A stretch of DNA of 64,000 nt. Origin: Lysinibacillus sp. KCTC 33748. GTDB taxonomy: Bacteria; Bacillota; Bacilli; Bacillales_A; Planococcaceae. The stretch's first letter is position 1. Each line of letters opens with the position of its first letter. The notes below the pieces were generated by a model. It searched no databases. It was not told the origin of the DNA and was given only the letters and a program-made list of their open reading frames with translations. Below are positions 47,425 to 56,239 of the stretch, in pieces. The stretch lies in assembly GCF_002237755.1 (NCBI RefSeq), contig NZ_MWSJ01000027.1, forward strand, positions 1-64,000, written 5' to 3'. The position numbers were made by a program, and so were the translations under genes.

Positions 47425-47918
47425 AAACAACACCCCTTTCCTCTAGCCAGTAATTGAACGGTACAGGGCTCTCTCTATGCGCTTCGTCCTCCACAGATGA
47501 TATTTCAATTGTCTAATTAATTACTCGTTTTAAGCTTTTCCATAAGCCCCTGCAAATACAGCTCTTAATGTACTAGCAATCGTTAGTATACCTTCTTTTT
47601 ATCCATAGTAATTTTGACTATGACTACTTAGGAACAATAAATATCCTACTTATTGTCTTGCTTTTTGCCTTACTTACGTTATATGTACAGGGTTACTTCT
47701 TAAATAGTAGCTAAAGAACAACCGAAATTATTTTTAAAAAGTATGATACTAGAGAAAAAGATGAACTTACATTGCTCCGTAACAAGTTTAGACCGTATGA
47801 TGAATAAACACAAAAAGACCAGGTACTCATATGTTATGAGCGCCTGGTCAGCAGTTGTTTATTGGATATAGTCTTTACTATCACTATCAATAGTCTTAAT
47901 AGATTTTGCTAGCGTGAT
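47425..47918. other. 494-bp spacer
   Basis: Mostly AT-rich. Near 47620-47713 the plus strand reads DYDYLGTINILLIVLLFALL...YFLNSS and a stop, but without a start codon; perhaps a remnant of a small membrane protein. The aminotransferase terminator is at 47817-47849. Confidence 0.4.
47817..47849 (-). terminator. Rho-independent terminator after the aminotransferase gene
   Basis: GACCAGG/CCTGGTC with CTCATA/TATGAG inner pairing; five T bases follow on the minus strand. Confidence 0.85.
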
Positions 47919-49298
47919 TTAAATTTGTTTTTCGAACCTTTTAAGAGCGTCAGACATTCTGTTAATAATCTCTTCAACCTGTTGGCTTGTAATAATAAGC
48001 GGTGGAGCAAGAGCAACCGTATTTGTTCCCTTCCAATCGAAGTAACGCAATTGTAGCCCTAAGTCCATGCATATATCTGTATACAGAGCTGCGGCGTGTA
48101 CCGACGGATCAAATGCGATGCCGTTTTCAGGATCTTTAACTAGTTCAATACCGGCAAGTAGACCAAGACCTCTTACATTCGTTATATGTTTATGATTACT
48201 TTCGAGATACTTAAGTCCTTTTAATAATTGCTCACCGCGAAGTCTACTATTCTCAACAATTTGATCTCTTTCTAATATCTCAAGTGTCTTTAAACCAACC
48301 GCGCAAGCCATTGGATGTCCACTGTATGTGAATCCATGGAACATCATTTCATCTGATTGAATAAATGCTTCTCTTACATGCTCTCTCATAATTACGGCAC
48401 CCAGGTGTGCGTAGCCACTTGAGATTCCTTTTGCAACACATAGAAAGTCCGGAACAATGTTCCAATTATCAACACCAAAGGTCTTTCCAGTTCTTCCAAA
48501 CCCACAAATCACCTCATCTGCAATAAGCAAAATGTTGTGTTCGTCGCAAAGTTTGCGAACAGCTTGAAGGTATCCGTCAGGAGGGAACCTTACCCCGCCT
48601 GCTCCTTGGATTGGCTCCAGAATGACAGCGGCTATGTTGTCGGATCCTTCTGATTCAATTATCCCACGAATCGAACGCGAGTAATTTGGATCACTTTTAT
48701 CACCAAGCTCTGCATTCAAAACATGCGCTGCAGCTGTAAGGAAGTTCGGAGCATTGGAGTTCGCAAATTTGTTGAATCCCTCGATTCCTGTAGCACTTGT
48801 GGCTCCTACTGTAACCCCATGGAATGACTGTTCAAGAGAAATAATTTTTGTTTTCTCTGGCTGACCTTTTACTTTCCAATAAAAACGGGCTAGTTTAAAT
48901 GCAGTATCATTAGATTCCGAACCTCCCGATGTGAAGAAGCAAACATTCAAATCACCAGGTGCTAATGAGGCCACTTTCTGTGCTAAAAGGATAGCGGGCT
49001 CATTGGATTGTCCGCTGAATGAAGAGCTGTAAGAAAGTTTTAACATCTGCTGTTTTGCTACCTCAGCAAGCTCTTCATTTCCATAGCCAAGATTAACATT
49101 CCAAAGCATCGAAACCCCATCAATACGCTCTTTCCCCTCTATGTCTTTCAGATAAATTCCTTTACCTTCTGTAAAGATTGTTGAAGGCCCTGATAAATAA
49201 TGAGCTCTTGGTGGTGTAGTCGGATGCAAATAATGTTTTTTATCAAGCTCTGATAATTCCAATTTGCTTAGGTTATTCCGTTTTGTAACATATTGCAT
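47919..49298 (-). CDS. Class III aminotransferase (omega-amino acid/amine : pyruvate type)
   Basis: 459-aa PLP enzyme of the omega-aminotransferase group. Visible: the SGGSESNDTAFKLAR phosphate region (about 124), SFHGVTVG (about 158), ILIADEVICGFGRTG (about 247) and the PLP lysine in CVAKGISSGYAHLG (about 281). Likely moves an amino group from an amine or beta/gamma-amino acid to pyruvate. Ribosome site AAAGGAGG. Follows an APC permease, suggesting uptake and transamination of the same compound. Confidence 0.9.
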   Translation of the reverse strand: MQYVTKRNNLSKLELSELDKKHYLHPTTPPRAHYLSGPSTIFTEGKGIYLKDIEGKERIDGVSMLWNVNLGYGNEELAEVAKQQMLKLSYSSSFSGQSNEPAILLAQKVASLAPGDLNVCFFTSGGSESNDTAFKLARFYWKVKGQPEKTKIISLEQSFHGVTVGATSATGIEGFNKFANSNAPNFLTAAAHVLNAELGDKSDPNYSRSIRGIIESEGSDNIAAVILEPIQGAGGVRFPPDGYLQAVRKLCDEHNILLIADEVICGFGRTGKTFGVDNWNIVPDFLCVAKGISSGYAHLGAVIMREHVREAFIQSDEMMFHGFTYSGHPMACAVGLKTLEILERDQIVENSRLRGEQLLKGLKYLESNHKHITNVRGLGLLAGIELVKDPENGIAFDPSVHAAALYTDICMDLGLQLRYFDWKGTNTVALAPPLIITSQQVEEIINRMSDALKRFEKQI

Positions 49299-49423
49299 AT
49301 TTTATTCCTCCTTTAATAGACAAATATAATTAACTTTCCTAACTAGTTGTCCTATCAATAAAGCCTTTGTTAATTCATTTAGCTAATGCTCTGAGTAGGT
49401 ATAAAAATTGTTATTTTATTTAA

Positions 49424-50821
49424 CTAATATTCTGCCCTTCTATATCTGTTAAGAGTTTCTTGGAGTTTCTTGGATTCTTTTGAATACATGGATCGAATCG
49501 CGAAATAACAAACACCAATTCCCATCCAAGTAAATCCAACTATTTTTCCAGCTGTTGAAAGCCCCCACAAAATATAAAGACAAACTGACATCCCAATTAA
49601 TGGAACAATCAAATGTTTAACGATATTTTTTTGCTTATTTTTTAAATAATAATGATTAATTACACAAATATTCACGAAAGCAAATCCTAATAATCCACCA
49701 AATGCAACTAAGTCAGAGACAATTTGCAAATCCAAAGATACTGCACCAATAACTCCGATGATTGACATTAATAAAATATTATTCATCGGTGTTTTATACT
49801 TTGGATGGATATAGCTAAAAAATTTTTGAGGGATGACATTGTCACGTCCCATCCCCAAGAGCAGACGACTTGAAGCTGATTGGCTTGCTAAGGCGCTTGC
49901 AAATCCAGATGCGATAATCGTAAATGTAATAAAAGTCTGAAGAAACCCGCCCCCTATCGTCTCTAAAACGTTGAAGAAGGCTGTGTCGGGATTATCAATA
50001 GTTAAATAATTTCCTACAAGAATCACTGCTAAATAAGTGACGGAAACATAAAATACCGTTTGAATGACACAGGTAAACATAATGGCCAAACCAATTTTAT
50101 TCCCCGCTACGTTCGTCTCTTCAGCTAAGGTTGTTATAGCATCAAAACCTAGGTAAGCGACAATAACAATAGCTGCCCCGCCAATAACTGCTCCTATTGA
50201 AAATGAATCACCATCATAAATTGCCTTATAGCTTATTAAAGATAACTCACCCGTTATAATAAAGTGACTTGCGCTGAAAACGAAGGCGATCACCGCGATA
50301 ATCATGAAGAGCACTAAAACTGAATTCAACTTAGTTGCTATATCAATTCCAATTATATTTACAATCGTGATTGGGATAGCGAAAATGAGAACCCAACCCC
50401 AAACCGGAATACTTGGTACAAGGGCGTTTGCAAAACTTGCACTGATCAAAAAAGTTAGCATGGGTATCAACAGATAATCAAGGAGCATTCCCCATCCAGC
50501 TATAAATCCTATTTTAGGGTGTAGCGCTTGATGGGCGTAGGTATAGGTTGAGCCCGCAACTGGGTAAGCTTCAACCATTTTACCGAAACTGTACGCCGTA
50601 AATAACATTGCAACAAAACCAAGAACATATGAGAGGACAGAATGGCCCTGAGATACCAAAGTGATAATTCCAAACATTGACATCGCTGCAACTGGTGCCA
50701 TAAAGCCAAGACCAAAAATAACTAAATCACGCATCTTTAAACTTCTTTTTAGACTTTGCCCATCTGATAAAATTTGAATGTTCTCTACTGATTTTTGTGT
50801 TTCTATAATCCCTACCCCCAT
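49424..50821 (-). CDS. APC family amino acid/polyamine permease
   Basis: 465-aa transporter with about twelve membrane helices. The APC signature region FGLGFMAPVAAMSMFGII (about 36-53) and YPVAGSTYTYAHQALHPKIG (about 90-109) resemble the PuuP/YfnA-like group. Substrate could be putrescine or an amino acid. It lies 125 bp upstream of the aminotransferase and just after an aldehyde dehydrogenase remnant. Confidence 0.88.
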   Translation of the reverse strand: MGVGIIETQKSVENIQILSDGQSLKRSLKMRDLVIFGLGFMAPVAAMSMFGIITLVSQGHSVLSYVLGFVAMLFTAYSFGKMVEAYPVAGSTYTYAHQALHPKIGFIAGWGMLLDYLLIPMLTFLISASFANALVPSIPVWGWVLIFAIPITIVNIIGIDIATKLNSVLVLFMIIAVIAFVFSASHFIITGELSLISYKAIYDGDSFSIGAVIGGAAIVIVAYLGFDAITTLAEETNVAGNKIGLAIMFTCVIQTVFYVSVTYLAVILVGNYLTIDNPDTAFFNVLETIGGGFLQTFITFTIIASGFASALASQSASSRLLLGMGRDNVIPQKFFSYIHPKYKTPMNNILLMSIIGVIGAVSLDLQIVSDLVAFGGLLGFAFVNICVINHYYLKNKQKNIVKHLIVPLIGMSVCLYILWGLSTAGKIVGFTWMGIGVCYFAIRSMYSKESKKLQETLNRYRRAEY

Positions 50822-50888
50822 TGGCGTTATTATAATTTTGTTATTTATACAAAGCGTTATCCTCCATATTCAAACCTTTTCATTCAAG

Positions 50889-50999
50889 TCAACTCAGGCA
50901 TGCTTTGTCTAACTGTACATTTCCAGTTCTGGGGTTAATAGACTCAAACGTTCTGCCTAACACAGCCTCAACCCAATCACCATTAATATATTTCGTCAT
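50889..50999 (-). pseudogene. N-terminal remnant of an aldehyde dehydrogenase gene
   Basis: Minus-strand ATG at 50999 with a GGGGGAG ribosome site reads MTKYINGDWVEAVLGRTFES then INPRTGNVQ and stops after 36 aa. This is the usual beginning of aldehyde dehydrogenases (YINGEWVE...FESINPATGEV); the other 450 residues are missing. Immediately upstream of the permease, so an older operon probably included this enzyme. Confidence 0.7.
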
Positions 51000-51188
51000 T
51001 CATCTGACACTCCCCCTCTTTCGTTTTGTTTATTGCCATTTTTTCCTACGAACTGTAGTAGGAACAATAAGCATTCTTAATATTAATTACAGATTATCAG
51101 ATGAAGATCATTTAATATTGTAAAAATCGGAACATTCTAAATTTTTACTCATAAATTGTTCCAATATGCTCATGCCAGGCGCACGTAA

Positions 51189-51218
51189 AAAGCAATTACT
51201 TAAATAAGTAATTGCTTT
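51189..51218 (-). terminator. Rho-independent terminator after the AraC-type gene
   Basis: AAAGCAATTACTTA inverted repeat with T-run on the minus strand. Confidence 0.8.
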
Positions 51219-51235
51219 AGCAATACAAACATTAT

Positions 51236-52054
51236 TTAGCTGGTTTTCAGGCAACTTTTTTGCCCAGTTAATTGATAAGGTGTCATGCATCCAAAATTCC
51301 GAAACTCATGAATCAAATGGGCTTGGTCATAATAACCATTCTCATAAATAACATCATTTAACGTAAAGTGGGTTGTCCTTAGAAGCATATTTAGTGATGA
51401 TTGAAATCTTACTATTTGGCTAAATAATTTTGGGGAAATTCCAATATGGTCTTCAAATTGTTTTCTTAAATATCTAGTTGAATATCCTACTTCTTCTGCA
51501 AGTTGAGTTATGGTAATATTACCTCTTGTCGCGTATATATTATATAATGCTTGTTTAATTAGTTTTGTTGATTTATCCATCTCAAAAATTTGGTTTTCCA
51601 ATATTTCATTGAATATATTGACTCTCTCCACAAAACTTTCGTCGGTTACTACCCTTTCTAAAATATTCGTATTTACAGGAAACATTTCATTTAAGGAAAT
51701 TTCTTTATCTGTAAGGTCTTTTATACCGAATTTTATTTTCTTAATATCTAGACATGGCAGAAAACGCATACCAAAGTATGTACTGTTCGGGAGAAGGTTA
51801 ATCACTCTACTTTTAGTAACGCTTCCACAAATATTACCGTAATGCTGATCACAATTAATGAGAATATCGATACACCCATCCGGGATAACAGAAATTTGAC
51901 TACTTACCCCTCCCATTTTAAATTGATAAAACAGAATAGATGGTTGGTTTGGTTTAATTCTAACTTTTTGTTCAATATAGTAATCTGTCTGAAATTCAAA
52001 GTCAGGCTGAGACGGCAAGTAACTAATTATTTTCGAATTTAAAGAACTAATCAC
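51236..52054 (-). CDS. AraC family transcriptional regulator
   Basis: 272 aa, GTG start after AAAGGGGG. The N-terminal half (about 20-150) is a sensor-like region with PDGCIDILINCD, as in the DUF6597 type; the C-terminal half has two helix-turn-helix motifs (ITQLAEEVGYSTRYLRKQFE about 184-203, and NDVIYENGYYDQAHLIHEFR about 235-254). Probably an activator of the neighbouring catabolic genes. A cre-like palindrome sits 24 bp upstream of the start. Confidence 0.88.
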   Translation of the reverse strand: MISSLNSKIISYLPSQPDFEFQTDYYIEQKVRIKPNQPSILFYQFKMGGVSSQISVIPDGCIDILINCDQHYGNICGSVTKSRVINLLPNSTYFGMRFLPCLDIKKIKFGIKDLTDKEISLNEMFPVNTNILERVVTDESFVERVNIFNEILENQIFEMDKSTKLIKQALYNIYATRGNITITQLAEEVGYSTRYLRKQFEDHIGISPKLFSQIVRFQSSLNMLLRTTHFTLNDVIYENGYYDQAHLIHEFRNFGCMTPYQLTGQKSCLKTS

Positions 52055-52077
52055 TTATACCCCCTTTAACACATATT

Positions 52078-52091
52078 AGTAAGCGCTTACA
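52078..52091. promoter_or_regulatory. Candidate cre (CcpA) site, araC-type gene
   Basis: AGTAAGCGCTTACA; its reverse complement fits TGWAANCGNTNNCA except the last base. Confidence 0.55.
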
Positions 52092-52237
52092 AATCGATGC
52101 TTAATATATCCTCGATTAATCAAGTAACAGCCAAATCAACGGTTTACTACTTTTCTTACAGAAAGTATGTGTAAGTAGTTATTTTGCAATTATTAACGGT
52201 TGGTCCTCATCTACGTCTACTCTCTGGCTCTCTATTT

Positions 52238-52293
52238 ACAGATTTCCCGAACGAGAAAGCGCATGCAGGGTTTAGCTCGTTCGGAAAATCTGT
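52238..52293 (-). terminator. Terminator after the aldehyde dehydrogenase gene
   Basis: ACAGATTTCCCGAACGAG and CTCGTTCGGAAAATCTGT arms; long stem with one mismatch region. Weak T-run. Confidence 0.65.
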
Positions 52294-52314
52294 AATTTGA
52301 ATTTCACTGTAATC

Positions 52315-53808
52315 CTAAAACGGATAATCTAATTCACTCGTCTGTACAGATACCCATTTCGCAACAGTAAACTCCTCTACAATCCATTCATATCCAAAAC
52401 GTCCAATTCCACTTTGTTTCACTCCACCAAATGGAACATTTCCTTCTAGCACTGCAGGCATATCATTTATATGTGTTGTACCAGATTCGATCTCAAGGGC
52501 TAATCTTTCCCCTCTTTCTAAGTCACTAGTCATAATGGAAGAGGATAATCCATATTCCGTGTCATTAGCAAAACGAATGGCCTCTTCATCACTTTCAGCC
52601 GGAATAATTTGTGCAACAGGACCGAAGATTTCACAAGATGCAAGACTTGAATCATTTGGTACGTCAACAAATACAAATGGAGAAATAACATTCCCTGTAC
52701 GGTCACCTTCTACAGCAACTTTTAATCCACTTTCCTTTGCTTTATTAACTAAATCCATAATTTTATCAGCTTGTTTTTCATTTATAACAGGTCCAATAAT
52801 TGTGTTAGGGTCCTTGGGGTCTCCTACTGTTAATCCCTTTACTTTTTCTACGTATCTAGCAACAAATTCATCATAAATATCTCTATTAACAATAATTCGG
52901 TTTGTTATCGCACAGATTTGGCCACTATGCAGAAATTTCCCGAAGATGGCAACTTTCACTGCTTGTTCAACGTCGGCATCTCTTAAAACTACTAAAGGAT
53001 TATTGCCTCCAAGTTCTAATGCCATTTGCTTTAATGTTCCGCCTGTTACCTTATTAATATGTTTTCCTACTGCAGTCGATCCTGTAAAACTGATAAACGA
53101 AGAATTCTTATTTAACAGGAATTCATCTCCTGATTCTTGAAGATCAGTTAAAATTGAATTAAACACTCCAGCTGGAAGTCCTGCTTCTTCGAAAGCCTTT
53201 GCAAAAACTTGTCCACCAACTATTCCAACTTGGAGATCTGGTTTATGAACAACACTGTTCCCGAGAGCAATGGCAGGGAAAATTGTTCTTGTTGCCATGT
53301 TAAATGGAAAGTTAAAAGGCGTGATGGACGTAATAACACCTAAAGGTAATCGATATACACGATTAACCTTTCCTGGCGTAGTAGATACATAATTTTTGGG
53401 TGTGTATATTTCATCAACCATATTAATAGAATCTTTTATGTCACTAACCCCAAAGCCAAACTCAATATGAGCTTTAAGTAGTGTTCCACCTGTTTCTCGT
53501 GTAATTAATTCCAAAATATGCTCTTTATTTTTCTCTAAATAGTCTAATGCTTTTGTTAAAACCTCTCTTCTTTGTTCTGGAGTAGATTTAGCCCATTCCT
53601 TTTGTGCTGCTTTTGCTTTGTGATAAGCGTCTTTTATTTGCTCTATATTCGCTAATTCTACAGATGTAATAGTTGACTGATCATACGGATCCTTTATTGA
53701 ATAAATTCTTTTACTCCCCCCCTCTACCCATTGACCTCCAATATAACTTTTGTTTATTTTACTTGCCCATTCAATGCAGTTCACATCTAAAGCCTGATTC
53801 TTTATCAT
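52315..53808 (-). CDS. Aldehyde dehydrogenase
   Basis: 497-aa NAD(P)-dependent aldehyde dehydrogenase. Motifs: ITPFNFPFNMA (about 163), FTGSTAVG (about 242), the general-base Glu in MALELGGNNP (about 263) and the catalytic Cys in HSGQICAITNR (about 297). Resembles the aryl/vanillin-type subgroup, but the substrate is not fixed by the sequence; it may complete amine degradation with the aminotransferase. A perfect cre match lies upstream. Confidence 0.9.
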   Translation of the reverse strand: MIKNQALDVNCIEWASKINKSYIGGQWVEGGSKRIYSIKDPYDQSTITSVELANIEQIKDAYHKAKAAQKEWAKSTPEQRREVLTKALDYLEKNKEHILELITRETGGTLLKAHIEFGFGVSDIKDSINMVDEIYTPKNYVSTTPGKVNRVYRLPLGVITSITPFNFPFNMATRTIFPAIALGNSVVHKPDLQVGIVGGQVFAKAFEEAGLPAGVFNSILTDLQESGDEFLLNKNSSFISFTGSTAVGKHINKVTGGTLKQMALELGGNNPLVVLRDADVEQAVKVAIFGKFLHSGQICAITNRIIVNRDIYDEFVARYVEKVKGLTVGDPKDPNTIIGPVINEKQADKIMDLVNKAKESGLKVAVEGDRTGNVISPFVFVDVPNDSSLASCEIFGPVAQIIPAESDEEAIRFANDTEYGLSSSIMTSDLERGERLALEIESGTTHINDMPAVLEGNVPFGGVKQSGIGRFGYEWIVEEFTVAKWVSVQTSELDYPF

Positions 53809-53862
53809 TTAAAGTCCCCTTCCTGAAATGAAAATCTAAACTTAACGCGATGTAACCTAAAT

Positions 53863-53876
53863 TGTAAGCGATATCA
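53863..53876. promoter_or_regulatory. Candidate cre (CcpA) site, aldehyde dehydrogenase
   Basis: TGTAAGCGATATCA matches TGWAANCGNTNNCA at every fixed position; 55 bp upstream of the start codon. Confidence 0.7.
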
Positions 53877-54056
53877 ATTGTTTTTTATTGTAAAAAGCGG
53901 AACTACTCTTACAAACTAAATTATTTACCCTAAGCAAAAGTTCTGAGCAAATGGTTTTTATATAACTTCTGTTTTCTTTTTATAGTCCTGTCCACATTGT
54001 ATTCCCTATTTTTTCCCTTCATTAACAAATTCTCCTGAATGTTGTCTTGATATAAT

Positions 54057-54091
54057 GGCTCATACCCTCTGAAAAATGTCGACTATGAGCC
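54057..54091 (-). terminator. Terminator-like hairpin after the hpa operon
   Basis: GGCTCATA/TATGAGCC stem; T-rich on the plus side, weaker on the minus side. Confidence 0.5.
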
Positions 54092-54203
54092 TTTTAATCA
54101 ATGAAACAACAGTAATGAAGATCTTAGATTAAAAATCTAGAAAACTTCTTTTAGCCAAATTTAAATCTATTACCTTTAACGCAGGTTGACTTTCAGCGCC
54201 TTC

Positions 54204-54590
54204 TTACTTATTAAAACGCTTATGAATATTGTTATACTTGTAAGTACCTTCCTCACTGAATTCAATCAATTCCATAGATAATGCCAGATATCGTCTAGAA
54301 AATAAATCAGCAAAATGATCCTTGATTACTTCGAATAGTTCGTCACAAGTTTCTTTCTTATTTTCAGTCGATCTCCCCGCCCCAATTTTTAATATAGCGT
54401 GAACAAATGCATCATCTTCCGCTCCATCTGCTACTCGGTAATTTTGAAGTTCTACTGCTCTTGATCGAATTCCTCCAGTCGGAAAAAGATTACTACGGCT
54501 AATCAAAATATCATTCACTTTTTTAAGTAAATTCGGAATGTCTGCTTCTTTCTTTATATTATCGGTATACTCAACAAAAAAATGCGGCAT
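54204..54590 (-). CDS. hpaF: 5-carboxymethyl-2-hydroxymuconate isomerase HpaF
   Basis: 128-aa tautomerase that isomerises 5-carboxymethyl-2-hydroxymuconate in 4-hydroxyphenylacetate degradation. It starts MPHFFVEYTDNI, giving the catalytic N-terminal proline after Met removal, and has the conserved FPTGGIRSRA segment near residues 36-45. Last gene of the operon, 15 bp after hpaG2. Confidence 0.93.
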   Translation of the reverse strand: MPHFFVEYTDNIKKEADIPNLLKKVNDILISRSNLFPTGGIRSRAVELQNYRVADGAEDDAFVHAILKIGAGRSTENKKETCDELFEVIKDHFADLFSRRYLALSMELIEFSEEGTYKYNNIHKRFNK

Positions 54591-54605
54591 GTATTTTCAT
54601 CCCTT

Positions 54606-55394
54606 TCACTGACTAAAAATAGCGTTATCACTTTTAGTTCTTAAGAAATGTTTTTCACTAATAATGGTATTTACTAGTCGTCCCACTCCTTCAATTTCAG
54701 TAATGACTTCATCTCCTTCCTTTGTATCAGCTAAGCCCTCAGGCGTACCAGTAAGGATAATGTCGTTTTTATTTAATGTCATAAAACTACTTAAATACTC
54801 AATTAATTGAGGAATATTAAAAATCATATCTTTCGTTGTGCCTTCCTGCGTAACTTTTCCATTTACATAAGTACGCAATGTAAGATTCATAGGATCTTCA
54901 ATATCTTGTACATCGACTAGCCATGGACCAATTGGTGTACAAGTATCTCTATTCTTTACTTTTAAGTTCGGACGATAATAGTTTTCTAAATAATCACGGA
55001 TGGCATAGTCATTTGCAACGGTATATCCTGCTACATAATCATATGCATCTTCTCGTTTAATGTTAGTCCCGGAACGCCCAATGACAACTGCAAGTTCACA
55101 TTCGTAATGCATATTGGTAGCTTCATCCGGTCGGTAAGTCTGACCTCGATGACCGATAAAAGTATTAGGACCTTTTAGAAAAACTAAAGGTTCAGTTGGT
55201 GCTTGAAAAGCAAGTTCCTTTGCATGATCTGCATAATTTAGTCCTAAAGCAAAAACAGTTCTAGGTTGGACAGGCGGTAGCCAGACCACTTCCTCCTCAG
55301 AAACAATTTGTCCATTATCTAGTTTAAGATGACCGTCATCTGTTTCAATTGCGTGATGAACGACATCCTGAAATACTACACGTGCATGTTTCAT
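54606..55394 (-). CDS. HpaG C-terminal-type subunit (isomerase/decarboxylase)
   Basis: 262-aa fumarylacetoacetate hydrolase (FAH) family protein corresponding to the C-terminal half of bifunctional HpaG/HpcE. The metal-binding E-x-E is in MHYECELAVVIG (about 104-115), with a further conserved NDYAIRDY (about 140) and TGTPEG near 225. It acts with the next protein to decarboxylate OPET and isomerise the product. Split into two genes rather than one. Confidence 0.88.
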   Translation of the reverse strand: MKHARVVFQDVVHHAIETDDGHLKLDNGQIVSEEEVVWLPPVQPRTVFALGLNYADHAKELAFQAPTEPLVFLKGPNTFIGHRGQTYRPDEATNMHYECELAVVIGRSGTNIKREDAYDYVAGYTVANDYAIRDYLENYYRPNLKVKNRDTCTPIGPWLVDVQDIEDPMNLTLRTYVNGKVTQEGTTKDMIFNIPQLIEYLSSFMTLNKNDIILTGTPEGLADTKEGDEVITEIEGVGRLVNTIISEKHFLRTKSDNAIFSQ

Positions 55395-55427
55395 AATAAT
55401 CGCGCTCCTTTTAAAACAATGAGATTC

Positions 55428-56186
55428 TCATTCAACTGTATTTTCCAAATAACCGATTCCATCGATTTCAATTCGTACTCGATCTCCCTTTTTAACAAAC
55501 GGAGGATTTTCAGGTACCCCAATCAGTAAAACATCTCCCTCATACAGTGTCATAAATTCAGAAATTTCAGAAATCAACCGCGATACAGGACGAATTAAAT
55601 TAGCCGTTGTATTCTTTTGTTTTAATTCATCGTTAACGAATACAGTAATTGTCAAATTATTAGGGTCAACGATTGCATCGCGTTCAATAATCCATGGACC
55701 TACAGGGCAAAAGTTATCTCTTGCTTTTTGCTTAATAGCTGGTCGATAAAAACTCTCATGTGGAATACTCACATCATTTACAATGGTGTATCCTAATACA
55801 TGATTTAAAGCTTTTTCTTCAGTTACACGAGTAGCATCTTTTCCAATGACAATGCCTAATGAGGCACCTACTTGCAGATGAGATGTATCCTCGGGTAATG
55901 GAATTGATGATTTAAATCCAGTAATGGTGTTCACAGGTTTTATATATAAGACAGGCGCTTTGGGAGGCTGTTTATAAGGCTCTTTCGTTAACGATGAACC
56001 TAATGCTTTAAGCTCGCCACTATAATTTAATAAAGCCCCATATACTGTACCTGAAATCGGCGCCTCTAAAGAGGACTGCTCTACTGTTAAATTTCTATCA
56101 CCGAGAATAATTGTATTGCTTTGAGGATCTACTTCCACTTCTTTTGTGTGGAGGGTTTCACTAAATTTAATAATTGCCTTACTCAT
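55428..56186 (-). CDS. HpaG N-terminal-type subunit (isomerase/decarboxylase)
   Basis: 252-aa FAH family protein corresponding to the N-terminal half of HpaG/HpcE: APVLYIKPVNT (about 75), VGASLGIVIGKDA (about 105) and GYTIVNDVSIPHESFYRPAI. At the place where the partner has E-x-E this one has VGASLG, so it lacks the metal ligands, in line with a supporting half. 33 bp upstream of the C-type subunit. Confidence 0.87.
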   Translation of the reverse strand: MSKAIIKFSETLHTKEVEVDPQSNTIILGDRNLTVEQSSLEAPISGTVYGALLNYSGELKALGSSLTKEPYKQPPKAPVLYIKPVNTITGFKSSIPLPEDTSHLQVGASLGIVIGKDATRVTEEKALNHVLGYTIVNDVSIPHESFYRPAIKQKARDNFCPVGPWIIERDAIVDPNNLTITVFVNDELKQKNTTANLIRPVSRLISEISEFMTLYEGDVLLIGVPENPPFVKKGDRVRIEIDGIGYLENTVE

Positions 56187-56239
56187 AACTATTCACTCCT
56201 CTCATAAACTCGTAAATTCTTCTGATGATTACTTAAACA

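Larger units (their letters stand above)
53809..54203. other. Spacer between the hpa operon and the aldehyde dehydrogenase gene
   Basis: 395 bp with a cre site (53863) and an inverted repeat (54057-54091). No gene recognised. Confidence 0.5.

Noticed and set aside
47620-47713. Short hydrophobic frame reading DYDYLGTINILLIVLLF
   Set aside because: No usable start codon after the preceding stop; kept only as a possible remnant in the spacer description.
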